Source of the DNA: Bacteroidales bacterium | GTDB lineage: Bacteria; Bacteroidota; Bacteroidia; Bacteroidales; UBA1402 | Length of the DNA: 64,000 nucleotides | Direction: 5' to 3' | Assembly (NCBI GenBank): GCA_017464285.1 | Contig: JAFUDT010000004.1 | Coordinates: 186,001-250,000 of the forward strand | Shown here: positions 42,767 through 50,961 of the stretch, in pieces | Layout: each line of letters begins with the position of its first letter | Position numbering within the stretch: position 1 is the stretch's first letter | The notes under the pieces: generated by a model | Databases searched by the model: none | What the model was told of the DNA's origin: nothing | What the model saw: only the letters and a program-made list of their open reading frames with translations | Translations under genes and position numbers: made by a program

Positions 42767-43189
42767 ATGAAAACCAAAACGTCCTGTCTGACCTTATGGA
42801 TATGTCTGCTAGCCTTCCCAGTATTGGCTCAGGAGGCTCAGGTTGCCCAGAAAATCAACAAAAAGAACCTGGTCATCAAGGAGTGGAATACCAGCAGCAG
42901 GTCCAAAACCCAGCAGCTGGATCACGAAACCATTTACAACGCAGACGGTAAGAAAATCGAGGAGACCGAGTACAACTCCGACGGAATCAAATGGCGTAAG
43001 CGTTTTGAGTACAACACTGCCGGCAAGCAGGTCAAGGAGTATGTCTATGACGGCCGCGGCCGGCTTCAGACCTACAAAACCATCGAATACAATGAACTGG
43101 GACGAAAAAAGACTCAGAACACCTATGATGCCAAAGGCAGACTGCTGAGCGTGAAGGTTTTCGAGTATATTGTACAAGATGCATCCTGA
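42767..43189 (+). CDS. Small exported protein with YD/RHS-like repeats, unknown function
   Basis: The 140-residue protein starts with a signal peptide (SCLTLWICLLAFPVLAQ). The mature part has four repeated strands of the form ETIYNADGKKIEETEY, KRFEYNTAGKQVKEYVY, YDGRGRLQTYKTIEY and TYDAKGRLLSVKVFEY, similar to short MORN/RHS-like repeats of Bacteroidota periplasmic proteins. No activity is evident. It lies 12 bases after the lipoprotein gene, and the VTC gene starts inside its 3' end. Confidence 0.75.
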   Translation: MKTKTSCLTLWICLLAFPVLAQEAQVAQKINKKNLVIKEWNTSSRSKTQQLDHETIYNADGKKIEETEYNSDGIKWRKRFEYNTAGKQVKEYVYDGRGRLQTYKTIEYNELGRKKTQNTYDAKGRLLSVKVFEYIVQDAS

Positions 43190-43985
43190 GACACTCCATA
43201 CTGCCTCCGAGCTGCAGGACAAGCTTGATTTGATGCCGCCGGTCTTCCTTGATGAAATGGATACCATCAAGCTGATGAACCGTATCGACACCAAATATGT
43301 CACCAATGAGCTGACCCTGCTTGCGGTGCTGGAGGACGCCCGGCAGGAAGGCTATCGGGTTCTGGAAGCCGAGCATCTGAGACTAAGCCCGTACAACAGT
43401 TTGTATTTCGACACCAGCGGGCTGAGGATGTTCCTCGATCATCATAACCGCCGCCTTTTCCGGCAGAAGGTCCGTACCCGGGTATATCTCAGCTCAGGCC
43501 AGACTTTCTTGGAAATCAAGCGTAAGAACAATCATGGCCGTACCCGGAAGAAGCGTAGGGAAATAGCTCCCGCTCTGTTCATGGATTTTCGTCAGGATAC
43601 CCAAGCGGCTGCCTATCTTTCCAGTCATTCCGCTTTCACCGCAGAGGAATTGTCTCCTCAGATGGAGACCCTTTTCAAACGCATTACCCTGGTCAATCCC
43701 GCCAAGACGGAGCGTCTGACTATCGATCTGGATTTGAGTTTTGTGAATCACAGTACCGGTAAGAAGGCCTCCCTGCCGGCTGCGGTCATCATCGAACTCA
43801 AACAGGACGGCCGGGCAGCCTCCCAGATGAAGCGCATCTTGCTGAGGCATCGGGTCAAGACTTTTCGGATCAGTAAATACTGTCTTGGCACTTCCCTGAC
43901 CAATCCTAATGTCAAGTCTAATCGCTTTAAATTGAAAATCAGAAAAATAGAAAAGATAACCCATCATAAAATTGATATTGAATGA
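43170..43985 (+). CDS. VTC-domain protein (polyphosphate-polymerase-like)
   Basis: The 271-residue protein matches the VTC domain, first known from yeast vacuolar polyphosphate synthesis. It has LMNRIDTKYVTNE near the N-terminus, SLYFDTSGLRMFLDHHN, the basic strand RQKVRTRVY, FLEIKRKNNHGRTRKKR and the acidic strand AVIIELKQDGR, residues that would line a phosphate- and nucleotide-binding tunnel. The start may be 43179 (MHPETLH). Linkage with a DUF4956 membrane protein and carbohydrate-binding proteins recurs in many bacteria. The polymer made, if any, is unknown. Confidence 0.85.
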   Translation: MYKMHPETLHTASELQDKLDLMPPVFLDEMDTIKLMNRIDTKYVTNELTLLAVLEDARQEGYRVLEAEHLRLSPYNSLYFDTSGLRMFLDHHNRRLFRQKVRTRVYLSSGQTFLEIKRKNNHGRTRKKRREIAPALFMDFRQDTQAAAYLSSHSAFTAEELSPQMETLFKRITLVNPAKTERLTIDLDLSFVNHSTGKKASLPAAVIIELKQDGRAASQMKRILLRHRVKTFRISKYCLGTSLTNPNVKSNRFKLKIRKIEKITHHKIDIE

Positions 43986-44833
43986 AACATCTGGTCCCTC
44001 TCTTGCTGACTTTTCTGTTGGTGCTGGCTCTGCCTGTGACTTTGAGCGCCCAAACCGATCTGCCTGCTGCCGAAGAAGCCCTGGCCTCCTTCGGGGATTT
44101 CGAACCCGAAGACGAACTGATGGATGTACAAACCATTACCGACGCCATGATGACCACTTCACAGAAGGTTGTTGAGCTCGCTGTCCGCTTTTTTATGAAC
44201 CTGCTGGTCTGCTGGCTGATTGTGCAGTTCTTTTATTACAAAAAAAGCCGTCGCCGCGACTACTATTTCACCTTTATGATCTTCTCATCGGCCATGCTGA
44301 TGCTGCTCTATATCATGGGCAATGTCTCGATCGGCGTCGGGATGACTCTGGGCCTGTTTGCCATTTTCGGTGTGATCCGCTATCGTACGGAGACAGTCCC
44401 TATCCGGGAAATGACCTATCTGTTTGTCATTATCGCCTTGGCCGCGGTCAACGGTCTGGCTCCCCTGTACCATGTGGCAGATATTGCCACCACGCCTCAC
44501 TATGTCCTTTCCTCCGGCAATGTATTGGTACTCGCTCTGGTCAATGCTTTGATATTATGCCTGATCGTGGTGCTTGAAAGTGAACATCTTGTCCGGCATA
44601 CATCCACCAAGCTGGTGCTTTACGACCGTATCGAGCTGATTGTTCCCGAACGTCGGGATGAACTGGTTGCCGATCTGGAAAAGCGTATCGGCCTGAAAAT
44701 AGACAATGTGGAAATCGGTCATGTGGATTTTCTCAAAGATGCAGCCTTTATCAAAATCTATTACACCCTGGGCCGGGGAGAGACCAACACGATCAATGAG
44801 ATTACCAAAGCCAAACAGTTTGTCGAGCAATGA
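43982..44833 (+). CDS. DUF4956 membrane protein
   Basis: The 283-residue protein has a signal-like N-terminus (LLLTFLLVLALPVTLSAQ), then four or more membrane helices (FFMNLLVCWLIVQFFYY, FMIFSSAMLMLLYIMG, MTLGLFAIFGVIRYRTE, YLFVIIALAAVNGLAPL) and a C-terminal cytoplasmic ferredoxin-like part (GLKIDNVEIGHVDFLKDAAF). The motif FGVIRYRTE is typical of DUF4956. Its start overlaps the VTC gene by four bases, so the two are probably partners. Confidence 0.88.
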   Translation: MKHLVPLLLTFLLVLALPVTLSAQTDLPAAEEALASFGDFEPEDELMDVQTITDAMMTTSQKVVELAVRFFMNLLVCWLIVQFFYYKKSRRRDYYFTFMIFSSAMLMLLYIMGNVSIGVGMTLGLFAIFGVIRYRTETVPIREMTYLFVIIALAAVNGLAPLYHVADIATTPHYVLSSGNVLVLALVNALILCLIVVLESEHLVRHTSTKLVLYDRIELIVPERRDELVADLEKRIGLKIDNVEIGHVDFLKDAAFIKIYYTLGRGETNTINEITKAKQFVEQ

Positions 44834-45660
44834 AAAAGACAGTCCTGATTCTGATTCTGACGACACTATGTCTGCCGGCCTTACTTCACGGCCAGGGAAC
44901 CGATAATGCTTTGGAAAACGATTTTCGTGGCAGGGTGTCGGTGGAAATAGACAAGAAAGTCTCCAAAGGTTTCCATGTTTTTGCCGAAGGACAGGTGCGT
45001 GCCATAGACAATTTTTCAACGGTCGGCCGTTATCAGGCCACAGCCGGACTGAGCTACAAGCTGAGGCCTTGGCTCAAGGGCGCACTGAGTTATGTTTTCA
45101 TGGAAAAACTCAATTCTGACAACGAGCTGAGCCTTCGTCACCGGGTCAGCCTGGATCTGACAGCCAGCCACAGGCAGGGGCCCTGGCGCTTTTCTCTCAA
45201 GGAACGCCTCCAGCTGAACCATCGGCCGGGAACGATGAATGAGTATCAAGGGGTCCGCAATGCCCTTTATCTGAAAAGTCGTGTCAAGGCGGCCTACAAG
45301 CTGACAGGCGATGTGTCTCCTTATGCCTTCGTGGAAATCAAGAACACCTTGAACGCTCCGACCATTACGGCCGACTATGACGAAACCGCAGGTGGCTATC
45401 TCACTTCGGGAGGCTCGGAAACAGGCGAGGCGGGCTGGTTTATGGACGGCTACAGGGACGTCTATATCTGCCGTTACCGAGGGGCTGTCGGCTTGGAATA
45501 TGCACTCAGTAGACAGCATGCACTGGATTTCTTCCTGATGGCCGACTATTGCCGTGACAAGAACATAGATGCCAACAAGTCAGGCACCAGACTCAAGTCG
45601 TTTACCTACGACCGGGCCCTTCATATAACGGCAGGTGTAGGCTATACTTACTCATTTTAG
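44830..45660 (+). CDS. DUF2490 outer-membrane beta-barrel protein
   Basis: The 276-residue protein has a signal peptide (TVLILILTTLCLPALLHGQ) and alternating amphipathic strands ending in a membrane-barrel C-terminus (HITAGVGYTYSF). It matches DUF2490, small outer-membrane barrels. The start overlaps the DUF4956 gene by four bases. It would provide the outer-membrane component of this envelope cluster. Confidence 0.82.
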   Translation: MKKTVLILILTTLCLPALLHGQGTDNALENDFRGRVSVEIDKKVSKGFHVFAEGQVRAIDNFSTVGRYQATAGLSYKLRPWLKGALSYVFMEKLNSDNELSLRHRVSLDLTASHRQGPWRFSLKERLQLNHRPGTMNEYQGVRNALYLKSRVKAAYKLTGDVSPYAFVEIKNTLNAPTITADYDETAGGYLTSGGSETGEAGWFMDGYRDVYICRYRGAVGLEYALSRQHALDFFLMADYCRDKNIDANKSGTRLKSFTYDRALHITAGVGYTYSF

Positions 45661-45702
45661 TCCGGATTACTGTTGATCGGATAGTCAGTCAGGATTTTGC
45701 AT

Positions 45703-45710
45703 TAACTTTG
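45703..45710 (+). promoter_or_regulatory. -7 promoter element of the second carbohydrate-binding lipoprotein gene
   Basis: TAACTTTG matches TAnnTTTG and lies 23 bases before the start at 45734, so this gene may be transcribed separately from the upstream run. Confidence 0.45.
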
Positions 45711-45733
45711 CAGCTGTTTTCCGGGGCTTGTAT

Positions 45734-47542
45734 ATGAAAAGGTTTTGTAGTGCGTCGTGGCTTGCTCTGTTGCTCTGCCTCCTGGCATTTGCCTGTGATC
45801 ATGAGGGGACGACCGAGTCTCCTTCTCCGGTTGATCCGGTCAATGTCGGTGACAGCATTGTAAGTCCGACGGACACGGCACAGGCAGTTGTGCTGGATTC
45901 TTCTGCCGTTTATATCACTTTCTCAGGTGAGGAGACTGTCGTGACCAATGCTTTTCCCTCCGAAGTGCTTGTCAGCTGTGAGGGAAGTCATGTGAGCATC
46001 GTCTCGGCCATTGAGATTAATTTCGTCTTGAGGGGGCAGAGTGCCAACGCCTCCGTGACGGTCAGCAGCGACAGCGATGTGTATGTGGTGCTGGACAGTG
46101 TCTTCCTGTCGAACAGTGCGGGGTATGCTCCGCTCCGTCTGCAGGGGAAGGCCCGTAATATCGTTTATCTCAGCGAAGGGACGGAAAACGGCCTGGCAGA
46201 CAACAATGTTTCGGATGATGATGTGAAGGGCTGTATCTACAGCGACAGCACGCTGATCCTGACCGGTGAGGGAAGTCTGGGCCTGACAAGTGTCGCTGCC
46301 CATGCGGTCAGTTGCAAGGGTCCGGTCTATGTGCAGTCCGGCAACTATGTCCTGACGGCCGCCAAGGACGGCATACATGCCGGCCAGTCGGTCGTTATTA
46401 CGGGCGGCAGCCTGAACATTCATGCTGCGGACGATGCCTGTCAGTCGGAACTTTCCTACATACAGATGACCGATGGCCGGCTGACGGCTGAAAGCGAAGC
46501 TGAAAAGGCCAATGTCTTCGATGCTGCCGGGATTATTTATATCCAGGATGGAACTCTGACAGCCACCTTGAGCGGAAATGCGGCCAAGGCCCTGAAAACG
46601 GATGCTTCCATGCTGTTGAGCGGAGGAACGGTCACTTTGTCGCTGAGTGGCGACGGTATGTACGACCCCGCTGAATATGATGTGACAGCCTGTGTGGGGC
46701 TTAAAACGGGAGGGAACCTGGTCTTGTCCGGCACTTCCCTTACCATGACCCTGAGCGGCAGTGGCGCCAAAGGCATCAAGACCGGCGGTTCTCTCTACCT
46801 TCAGGACGGACAGCTGACTATTTACACTTACGGGGACAAGTACGAATACAGTGAGACGCTTACTTCTGCCTCGAAGGCTGTCAAGGTCGGGGCGCATGCT
46901 TTTGTGAGCGGCGGTGTCCTTCAGGCCCTTTCCTCGACGAGCGACGCCTTGGACTGCGACAGCAGTTTTTATCTTTCGGGCGGCTCTTGCACGCTTACAG
47001 CCGACGGGGATGCTGTGACAGCCATGAATATCACCGTCAGTGGCGGAGAAATCTATGCCTATAGCCAGACCAACGACGGGCTTGACGGGACGAACGGCAT
47101 CACGGTCTCTGGCGGCAAGGTGCTGGCCATCGGCTCTGCTGTTGAAAAGAAAGGCGGTTTCGAGACAGACGGCGTTCTGCGTATCACCGGTGGTAGTGTC
47201 TTGGCTGTGGGCAACAAGAACAGCAAGCCGACCTCCTATTCCAATTCGCAGAATGCTTTCAGCTATGCAGTGTCACAAGACGTCGGCCGGGCAGAACGTT
47301 TTACCCTGGTCAATGCCGATGGGAACGTGTTGATGAGCTACGCCGTCCCCCGGACTTATACTTTGGCCTTCAATCTGGTCTATTCTGATCCCTCCTTGAC
47401 GACAGGCTCGGATTATAATCTGTATCAGGGTGGTACGGTGACGGATGCCGACAGCTGGAATGACTGGGGTATCGGCGGCAGCTATACGCCGGGAACGCTG
47501 ATAAAGAATTTTACGCAAAGCTCCGTCCTGGTCAAGTTGTAA
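45734..47542 (+). CDS. Second Cthe_2159-type carbohydrate-binding lipoprotein
   Basis: The 602-residue protein has a lipoprotein signal (LALLLCLLAFACDHEG) and a repetitive beta-helix-like body with units such as KDGIHAGQSVVITGGSLNIH, GDGMYDPAEYDVTACVGLKTG and ISGGEIYAYSQTNDGLDGTN written as VSGGEIYAYSQTNDGLDGTN in the protein. Layout and repeats closely follow the protein at 40838-42754, without its Pro/Gly-rich insert. I start at ATG 45734 rather than TTG 45728. Both lipoproteins should be exposed at the outer membrane and may bind acidic polysaccharide. Confidence 0.82.
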   Translation: MKRFCSASWLALLLCLLAFACDHEGTTESPSPVDPVNVGDSIVSPTDTAQAVVLDSSAVYITFSGEETVVTNAFPSEVLVSCEGSHVSIVSAIEINFVLRGQSANASVTVSSDSDVYVVLDSVFLSNSAGYAPLRLQGKARNIVYLSEGTENGLADNNVSDDDVKGCIYSDSTLILTGEGSLGLTSVAAHAVSCKGPVYVQSGNYVLTAAKDGIHAGQSVVITGGSLNIHAADDACQSELSYIQMTDGRLTAESEAEKANVFDAAGIIYIQDGTLTATLSGNAAKALKTDASMLLSGGTVTLSLSGDGMYDPAEYDVTACVGLKTGGNLVLSGTSLTMTLSGSGAKGIKTGGSLYLQDGQLTIYTYGDKYEYSETLTSASKAVKVGAHAFVSGGVLQALSSTSDALDCDSSFYLSGGSCTLTADGDAVTAMNITVSGGEIYAYSQTNDGLDGTNGITVSGGKVLAIGSAVEKKGGFETDGVLRITGGSVLAVGNKNSKPTSYSNSQNAFSYAVSQDVGRAERFTLVNADGNVLMSYAVPRTYTLAFNLVYSDPSLTTGSDYNLYQGGTVTDADSWNDWGIGGSYTPGTLIKNFTQSSVLVKL

Positions 47543-47560
47543 ATAAATTTTCTTTTTTGC

Positions 47561-47592
47561 TTTGCCAATTCGGAATAATAGACGTACCTTTG
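47561..47592 (+). promoter_or_regulatory. Promoter of tRNA-Pro
   Basis: TTTG at 47561-47564 is followed after 20 bases by TACCTTTG at 47585-47592, both exact consensus matches, 11 bases before the tRNA. Confidence 0.8.
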
Positions 47593-47603
47593 CGGTCGTT
47601 ATT

Positions 47604-47679
47604 CGGGATGTAGCTCAGTCCGGTTTAGAGTACGCGTCTGGGGGGCGTGGGGTCGGAAGTTCGAATCTTCTCATCCCGA
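47604..47679 (+). tRNA. tRNA-Pro (anticodon GGG)
   Basis: CGGGATG pairs with CATCCCG in the acceptor arm. The anticodon loop CTGGGGG gives GGG, and the TΨC arm has AGTTCGAATCT. The 76-base length and C1-G72 pair are typical of bacterial tRNA-Pro. CCA is not encoded. Confidence 0.92.
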
Positions 47680-47684
47680 CAGAA

Positions 47685-47716
47685 AAGGCTTCGGTTAGTT
47701 GGACCGGAGCCTTTTT
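47685..47716 (+). terminator. Intrinsic terminator after tRNA-Pro, probably shared with aroB
   Basis: AAGGCTTCGGT pairs with ACCGGAGCCTT over 11 bases (one G-T), followed by a T tract. On the minus strand the stem is followed by CCTTTTCT, so it may act in both directions. Confidence 0.8.
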
Positions 47717-48789
47717 CAGTATCCCATGAAGTCGAGATAGAAGTCCAGGCTTTCTTCGATAAGCTTTTCTTCTACTACCTGGTCAATATGGATTTGTCCG
47801 ATATCCGAGAGCAAGGCAAACTGTATGTTGTGGCCGGCATTTTTTTTGTCATGATGCATTTTCTCGGTCAGGGCCGGGTAGTCCTTGCAGGAAAAAGGCA
47901 GTGCTCCGAAAACATCCTTGATCTGATAGATGGTCTGCTGGAAGATATCCTTGGGAAAGCCCAGCAGACGCATGGACAGGTATAATTCACAAACCAGGCC
48001 CCAAGCTACGGCATAACCGTGCAGCACAGGCTGGGACTGCTCATGTGTCCAACTTTCGAAAGCATGTCCGACGGTATGTCCCAGGTTCAGGCTTTTGCGT
48101 AGTCCTTTTTCGGTAGGGTCTTGTGCAACGATAGCGGTCTTTACCTGCATTGACCGGAGCAGGATGCTGCCGAATTCGGGCCGGCAGCAGTCCGACAGAT
48201 CCAGCCGGAGCACTTCCAGCCAATGCTCTTGGTCGGACAGGAGTCCGTGCTTGAGCATTTCGGCATAGCCTGAGGCCAGATTCTGTCGGTCGAGGCTTTG
48301 AAAGAAAAACGGGCAGACAACGATTTCCTTGGCCGGGGAGAAAACACCGATTTCGTTTTTCAGTCCGTTGAAATTAATGCCGGTTTTGCCTCCCTGGGCG
48401 GCATCTACACAGGCCAGCAGGGTGGTGGGCAGGTTGACAAAGTCCATCCCCCGTTTGAAGGTGGAAGCGGCAAATCCGCCTATGTCGGTAATCATGCCGC
48501 CCCCCAGATTCAAGAGCAGGGAATGCCTTGTCGCTCCTTTCTGACTGAGCACCTGCCAGATGAATGTCAGCGAATCGATACTCTTGTGCTTGTCTCCGGC
48601 TTCCAGGCAAATGATGTGCTCTTCGGGCAAAACTGCCTCCATGCCGCCTTGCCTGAGCAAGGGCAGGCAATGTCGGTGTGTGTTGCTGTCACAAAGCAGG
48701 AAAATCTGGTCTTGGTCGTAGTGTCTGCATATTTCCCGCAGCCGGGTTGGCAATTCTTCCGCGTGGCGGGCCTGAGTTAGGTTTTCCAT
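47716..48789 (-). CDS. aroB: 3-dehydroquinate synthase
   Basis: AroB converts DAHP to 3-dehydroquinate, the second step of the shikimate pathway that feeds the tryptophan operon in this window. With the start at 48789 (MENLTQARHAEELP) the protein has 357 residues. It has LNLGGGMITDIGGF and NLPTTLLACVDAAQGGKTGIN for NAD and metal binding, KSLNLGHTVGHAFES with metal His and HGYAVAWGLVCE. The start lies four bases after the rsmD stop. Confidence 0.95.
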   Translation of the reverse strand: MENLTQARHAEELPTRLREICRHYDQDQIFLLCDSNTHRHCLPLLRQGGMEAVLPEEHIICLEAGDKHKSIDSLTFIWQVLSQKGATRHSLLLNLGGGMITDIGGFAASTFKRGMDFVNLPTTLLACVDAAQGGKTGINFNGLKNEIGVFSPAKEIVVCPFFFQSLDRQNLASGYAEMLKHGLLSDQEHWLEVLRLDLSDCCRPEFGSILLRSMQVKTAIVAQDPTEKGLRKSLNLGHTVGHAFESWTHEQSQPVLHGYAVAWGLVCELYLSMRLLGFPKDIFQQTIYQIKDVFGALPFSCKDYPALTEKMHHDKKNAGHNIQFALLSDIGQIHIDQVVEEKLIEESLDFYLDFMGY

Positions 48790-48793
48790 GGTG

Positions 48794-49345
48794 TTATTCT
48801 GTCGCTTGGGTGTCTGTATGGAAGAAACTGAAATGGACACTGCCGTAGGTGCGCGTATCCTGCCAGAACGGCTGTTGACTGAAATCTACAGCCTTGGAAT
48901 GCTCGACGATGAGCCAGCCTCCGTCTTTGAGGATGGCGGCCTCGAAAACCAGGGAGGGTATTTCCGGCAGTCTGGGATCGGCATAGGGGGCGTCTGCAAA
49001 GATAATGTCAAACTGCCGTCCGCACTTTTGGATGTATTGGTAGGCATCCCCCTTGACCAGCATCAGACGGTCGGTCTTGAGTTTTTCGGCCACACTGCGG
49101 ATAAACTGCACATGGGGCAGATACTGCTCGACGCAGGTGACCGAGGCAGCTCCGCGCGAGATAAATTCCAGACCGATACTGCCTGTTCCGGCAAACAAAT
49201 CCAGCACCTTCAGTCCATCGAAGTCGATATGGTTGCCCAGGATGTTGAACAGACTCTCCTTGGCGAAGTCGGTGGTAGGCCTTGCTTTCAGCTGAGGGGG
49301 GAGTTGGAAGCGCCGACCTTTGTATATGCCGCTGATGATTCTCAT
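48794..49345 (-). CDS. rsmD: 16S rRNA guanine-966 N2-methyltransferase
   Basis: RsmD methylates G966 of 16S rRNA using AdoMet. From ATG 49345 the protein has 183 residues and begins MRIISGIYKGRRFQLP, the usual RsmD start. It shows RPTTDFAKESLFNIL, the AdoMet motif VLDLFAGTGSIGLEFISRGA and the catalytic motif IIFADAPYAD, a D-A-P-Y variant of the common DPPY. The start overlaps the stop of the DUF3822 gene in ATGA. Confidence 0.93.
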   Translation of the reverse strand: MRIISGIYKGRRFQLPPQLKARPTTDFAKESLFNILGNHIDFDGLKVLDLFAGTGSIGLEFISRGAASVTCVEQYLPHVQFIRSVAEKLKTDRLMLVKGDAYQYIQKCGRQFDIIFADAPYADPRLPEIPSLVFEAAILKDGGWLIVEHSKAVDFSQQPFWQDTRTYGSVHFSFFHTDTQATE

Positions 49346-50055
49346 AGTATTTCGTCTGAAATGTTCTCCAAAAAGACTGTGGCGGCACTTTGACAAAGGT
49401 TCATCCGCTGCAGACGGCCGAAATACGGGCGGAGCTGCTCCGTCACGGCCGTAATCCGCCGGCTGTCCTCACCGTAGCTCTCGTCAGGCAGTTCGGTACA
49501 GAACAATAGCTCCTGTTCGTGGTTAAAGCTCTCGCGCACACTCAAGATAAAATAGCGTGCTTCTTCTTCGGTTCTGGGCTGAAAACGGTTGGCGAAGCAA
49601 AGCTGCTGGTTGCGGGCTGTGAAAATGTCCATGTGTCCCGGCTGCCAATAGACGAACATGACCGGACTCTTGCGACTGACAGCCATGCAATAGCGGGCGA
49701 AAAGATAGACGTCCGGCAACAGGTGATGATGTGGAAGTGTCTTTTCGGCCATTGACTTGAGCGACAAGTTCAGTTCGTAGACAATTTTCTGCATCCCGTC
49801 ACCCAGGCTACGGCTGGCCAGCAGGGCCCCGGCATGCTCGGGATACTGAAAATCGAAGAAGGGCTGCTGCTCAGCCACCTCTGGCAATACCAGAAAGCGC
49901 TCACAGTCGAAAATGATGCGCAATACTACCTGGGTGTTGCCGATCAGCTGTTGACGGGTGCATTCTTCCTGAAATTCTTCCGTCGAAAAATAGTTTCCTG
50001 GCCGGTTCAAGGCCTGGAGCCCCCGTTTCCCGTAAAGCAGCAGAACAGATTTCAT
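49342..50055 (-). CDS. DUF3822 family protein
   Basis: The 237-residue protein matches the Bacteroidota DUF3822 family, with VVLRIIFDCERFLVLPEVAE, SLKSMAEKTLPHHHLLPDVY and MFVYWQPGHMDIFTARNQQL. DUF3822 proteins resemble actin-like/PilM-type ATPase folds in general layout, but no nucleotide motif is obvious to me. It is translationally coupled to rsmD, a linkage I recall as common in Bacteroidales. The function is unknown. Confidence 0.8.
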   Translation of the reverse strand: MKSVLLLYGKRGLQALNRPGNYFSTEEFQEECTRQQLIGNTQVVLRIIFDCERFLVLPEVAEQQPFFDFQYPEHAGALLASRSLGDGMQKIVYELNLSLKSMAEKTLPHHHLLPDVYLFARYCMAVSRKSPVMFVYWQPGHMDIFTARNQQLCFANRFQPRTEEEARYFILSVRESFNHEQELLFCTELPDESYGEDSRRITAVTEQLRPYFGRLQRMNLCQSAATVFLENISDEIL

Positions 50056-50163
50056 CGATGGTCGGATAAAAAAGAAGCTGCGCGAGGCAGCTCTTTATTT
50101 GACAATGACAGCCCTCTGTTCCCGGTTGGCCGACAGCAGGGGAATCTGTCTTTGAAGGCTCTG

Positions 50164-50841
50164 TTATTCCCAGTTGCCGGCGTTATTGTTGGCTTCGAAG
50201 ATATTACCAACCATCAGACCGGGGTATTTACCCAGCTTTTCGGCTGTCAGTCGCAGATTGAGAATTTCCTGGGCGTCCATGCCGACCAGATAGACTTCCA
50301 GCGGAGTCCGGGCCTCGAATACACGGACTATCAGGCCGGAGGCACCGGTCATTACGTCACCGGCACGGAGCTCGAACTGCTCGTTGTTACGGGCAAAGGG
50401 TACGTAGCGCAGCGAATCGGCAGGGAAGCTGGCTCCGAAAAGCGTATCTTTGACATTGACATAGGTCGTTTCGCGGCGGAAGCCTTCCAGCCCCCATTTT
50501 TTGATTTCCCGCTGATTGCCCTTTTCAACAATACGGGCGGCTTCCCATTCGGTCAGTCCGTCTTCGAGCTGTTTGTCGTTGAGGACACCTTCCTTCAGGA
50601 CGAAAGGCAGTTCTCCGTATTTGACGAAATTGATCAGGGTGTCGAAGTCGTCGGCATACAGGCCATGGGTATTCTTGAATGCCACCTGTGCCGTACGGAT
50701 ATCAATCAGACGCTGGATAACAGCCTGTTCTCTGATTACCTTTTCCTTGTCGAAACGAATCGGGCGCATGATGCTGTCCACACAAAGATAGGCCATCAGG
50801 CAGATGGCACCGACCAGCAGAACTCTGAAGAAATATTTCAT
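50164..50841 (-). CDS. Membrane-anchored hypothetical protein with a pseudopilin-like segment
   Basis: The 225-residue protein has one N-terminal membrane helix (YFFRVLLVGAICLMAYLCV), then a helix and loop, VIQRLIDIRTAQVAFKNTHG followed by YADDFDTLINFVKYGELPF, that recall type II secretion pseudopilins but without a prepilin peptidase site. The rest is beta-rich and would lie in the periplasm. I do not know a function; similar proteins are found in Bacteroidales. A -7 box TAATTTTG lies at 50910-50903 on the minus strand. Confidence 0.72.
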   Translation of the reverse strand: MKYFFRVLLVGAICLMAYLCVDSIMRPIRFDKEKVIREQAVIQRLIDIRTAQVAFKNTHGLYADDFDTLINFVKYGELPFVLKEGVLNDKQLEDGLTEWEAARIVEKGNQREIKKWGLEGFRRETTYVNVKDTLFGASFPADSLRYVPFARNNEQFELRAGDVMTGASGLIVRVFEARTPLEVYLVGMDAQEILNLRLTAEKLGKYPGLMVGNIFEANNNAGNWE

Positions 50842-50961
50842 AAAGTCTTTATTTATTGGTTATTATTGTAGTCAACTGACAGAATCTCGTAAAAGAATCG
50901 GACAAAATTAGCACAAGAATTTGAATATCGCTACTTTTATGCCCTAAAATTTTCCTGCCAA

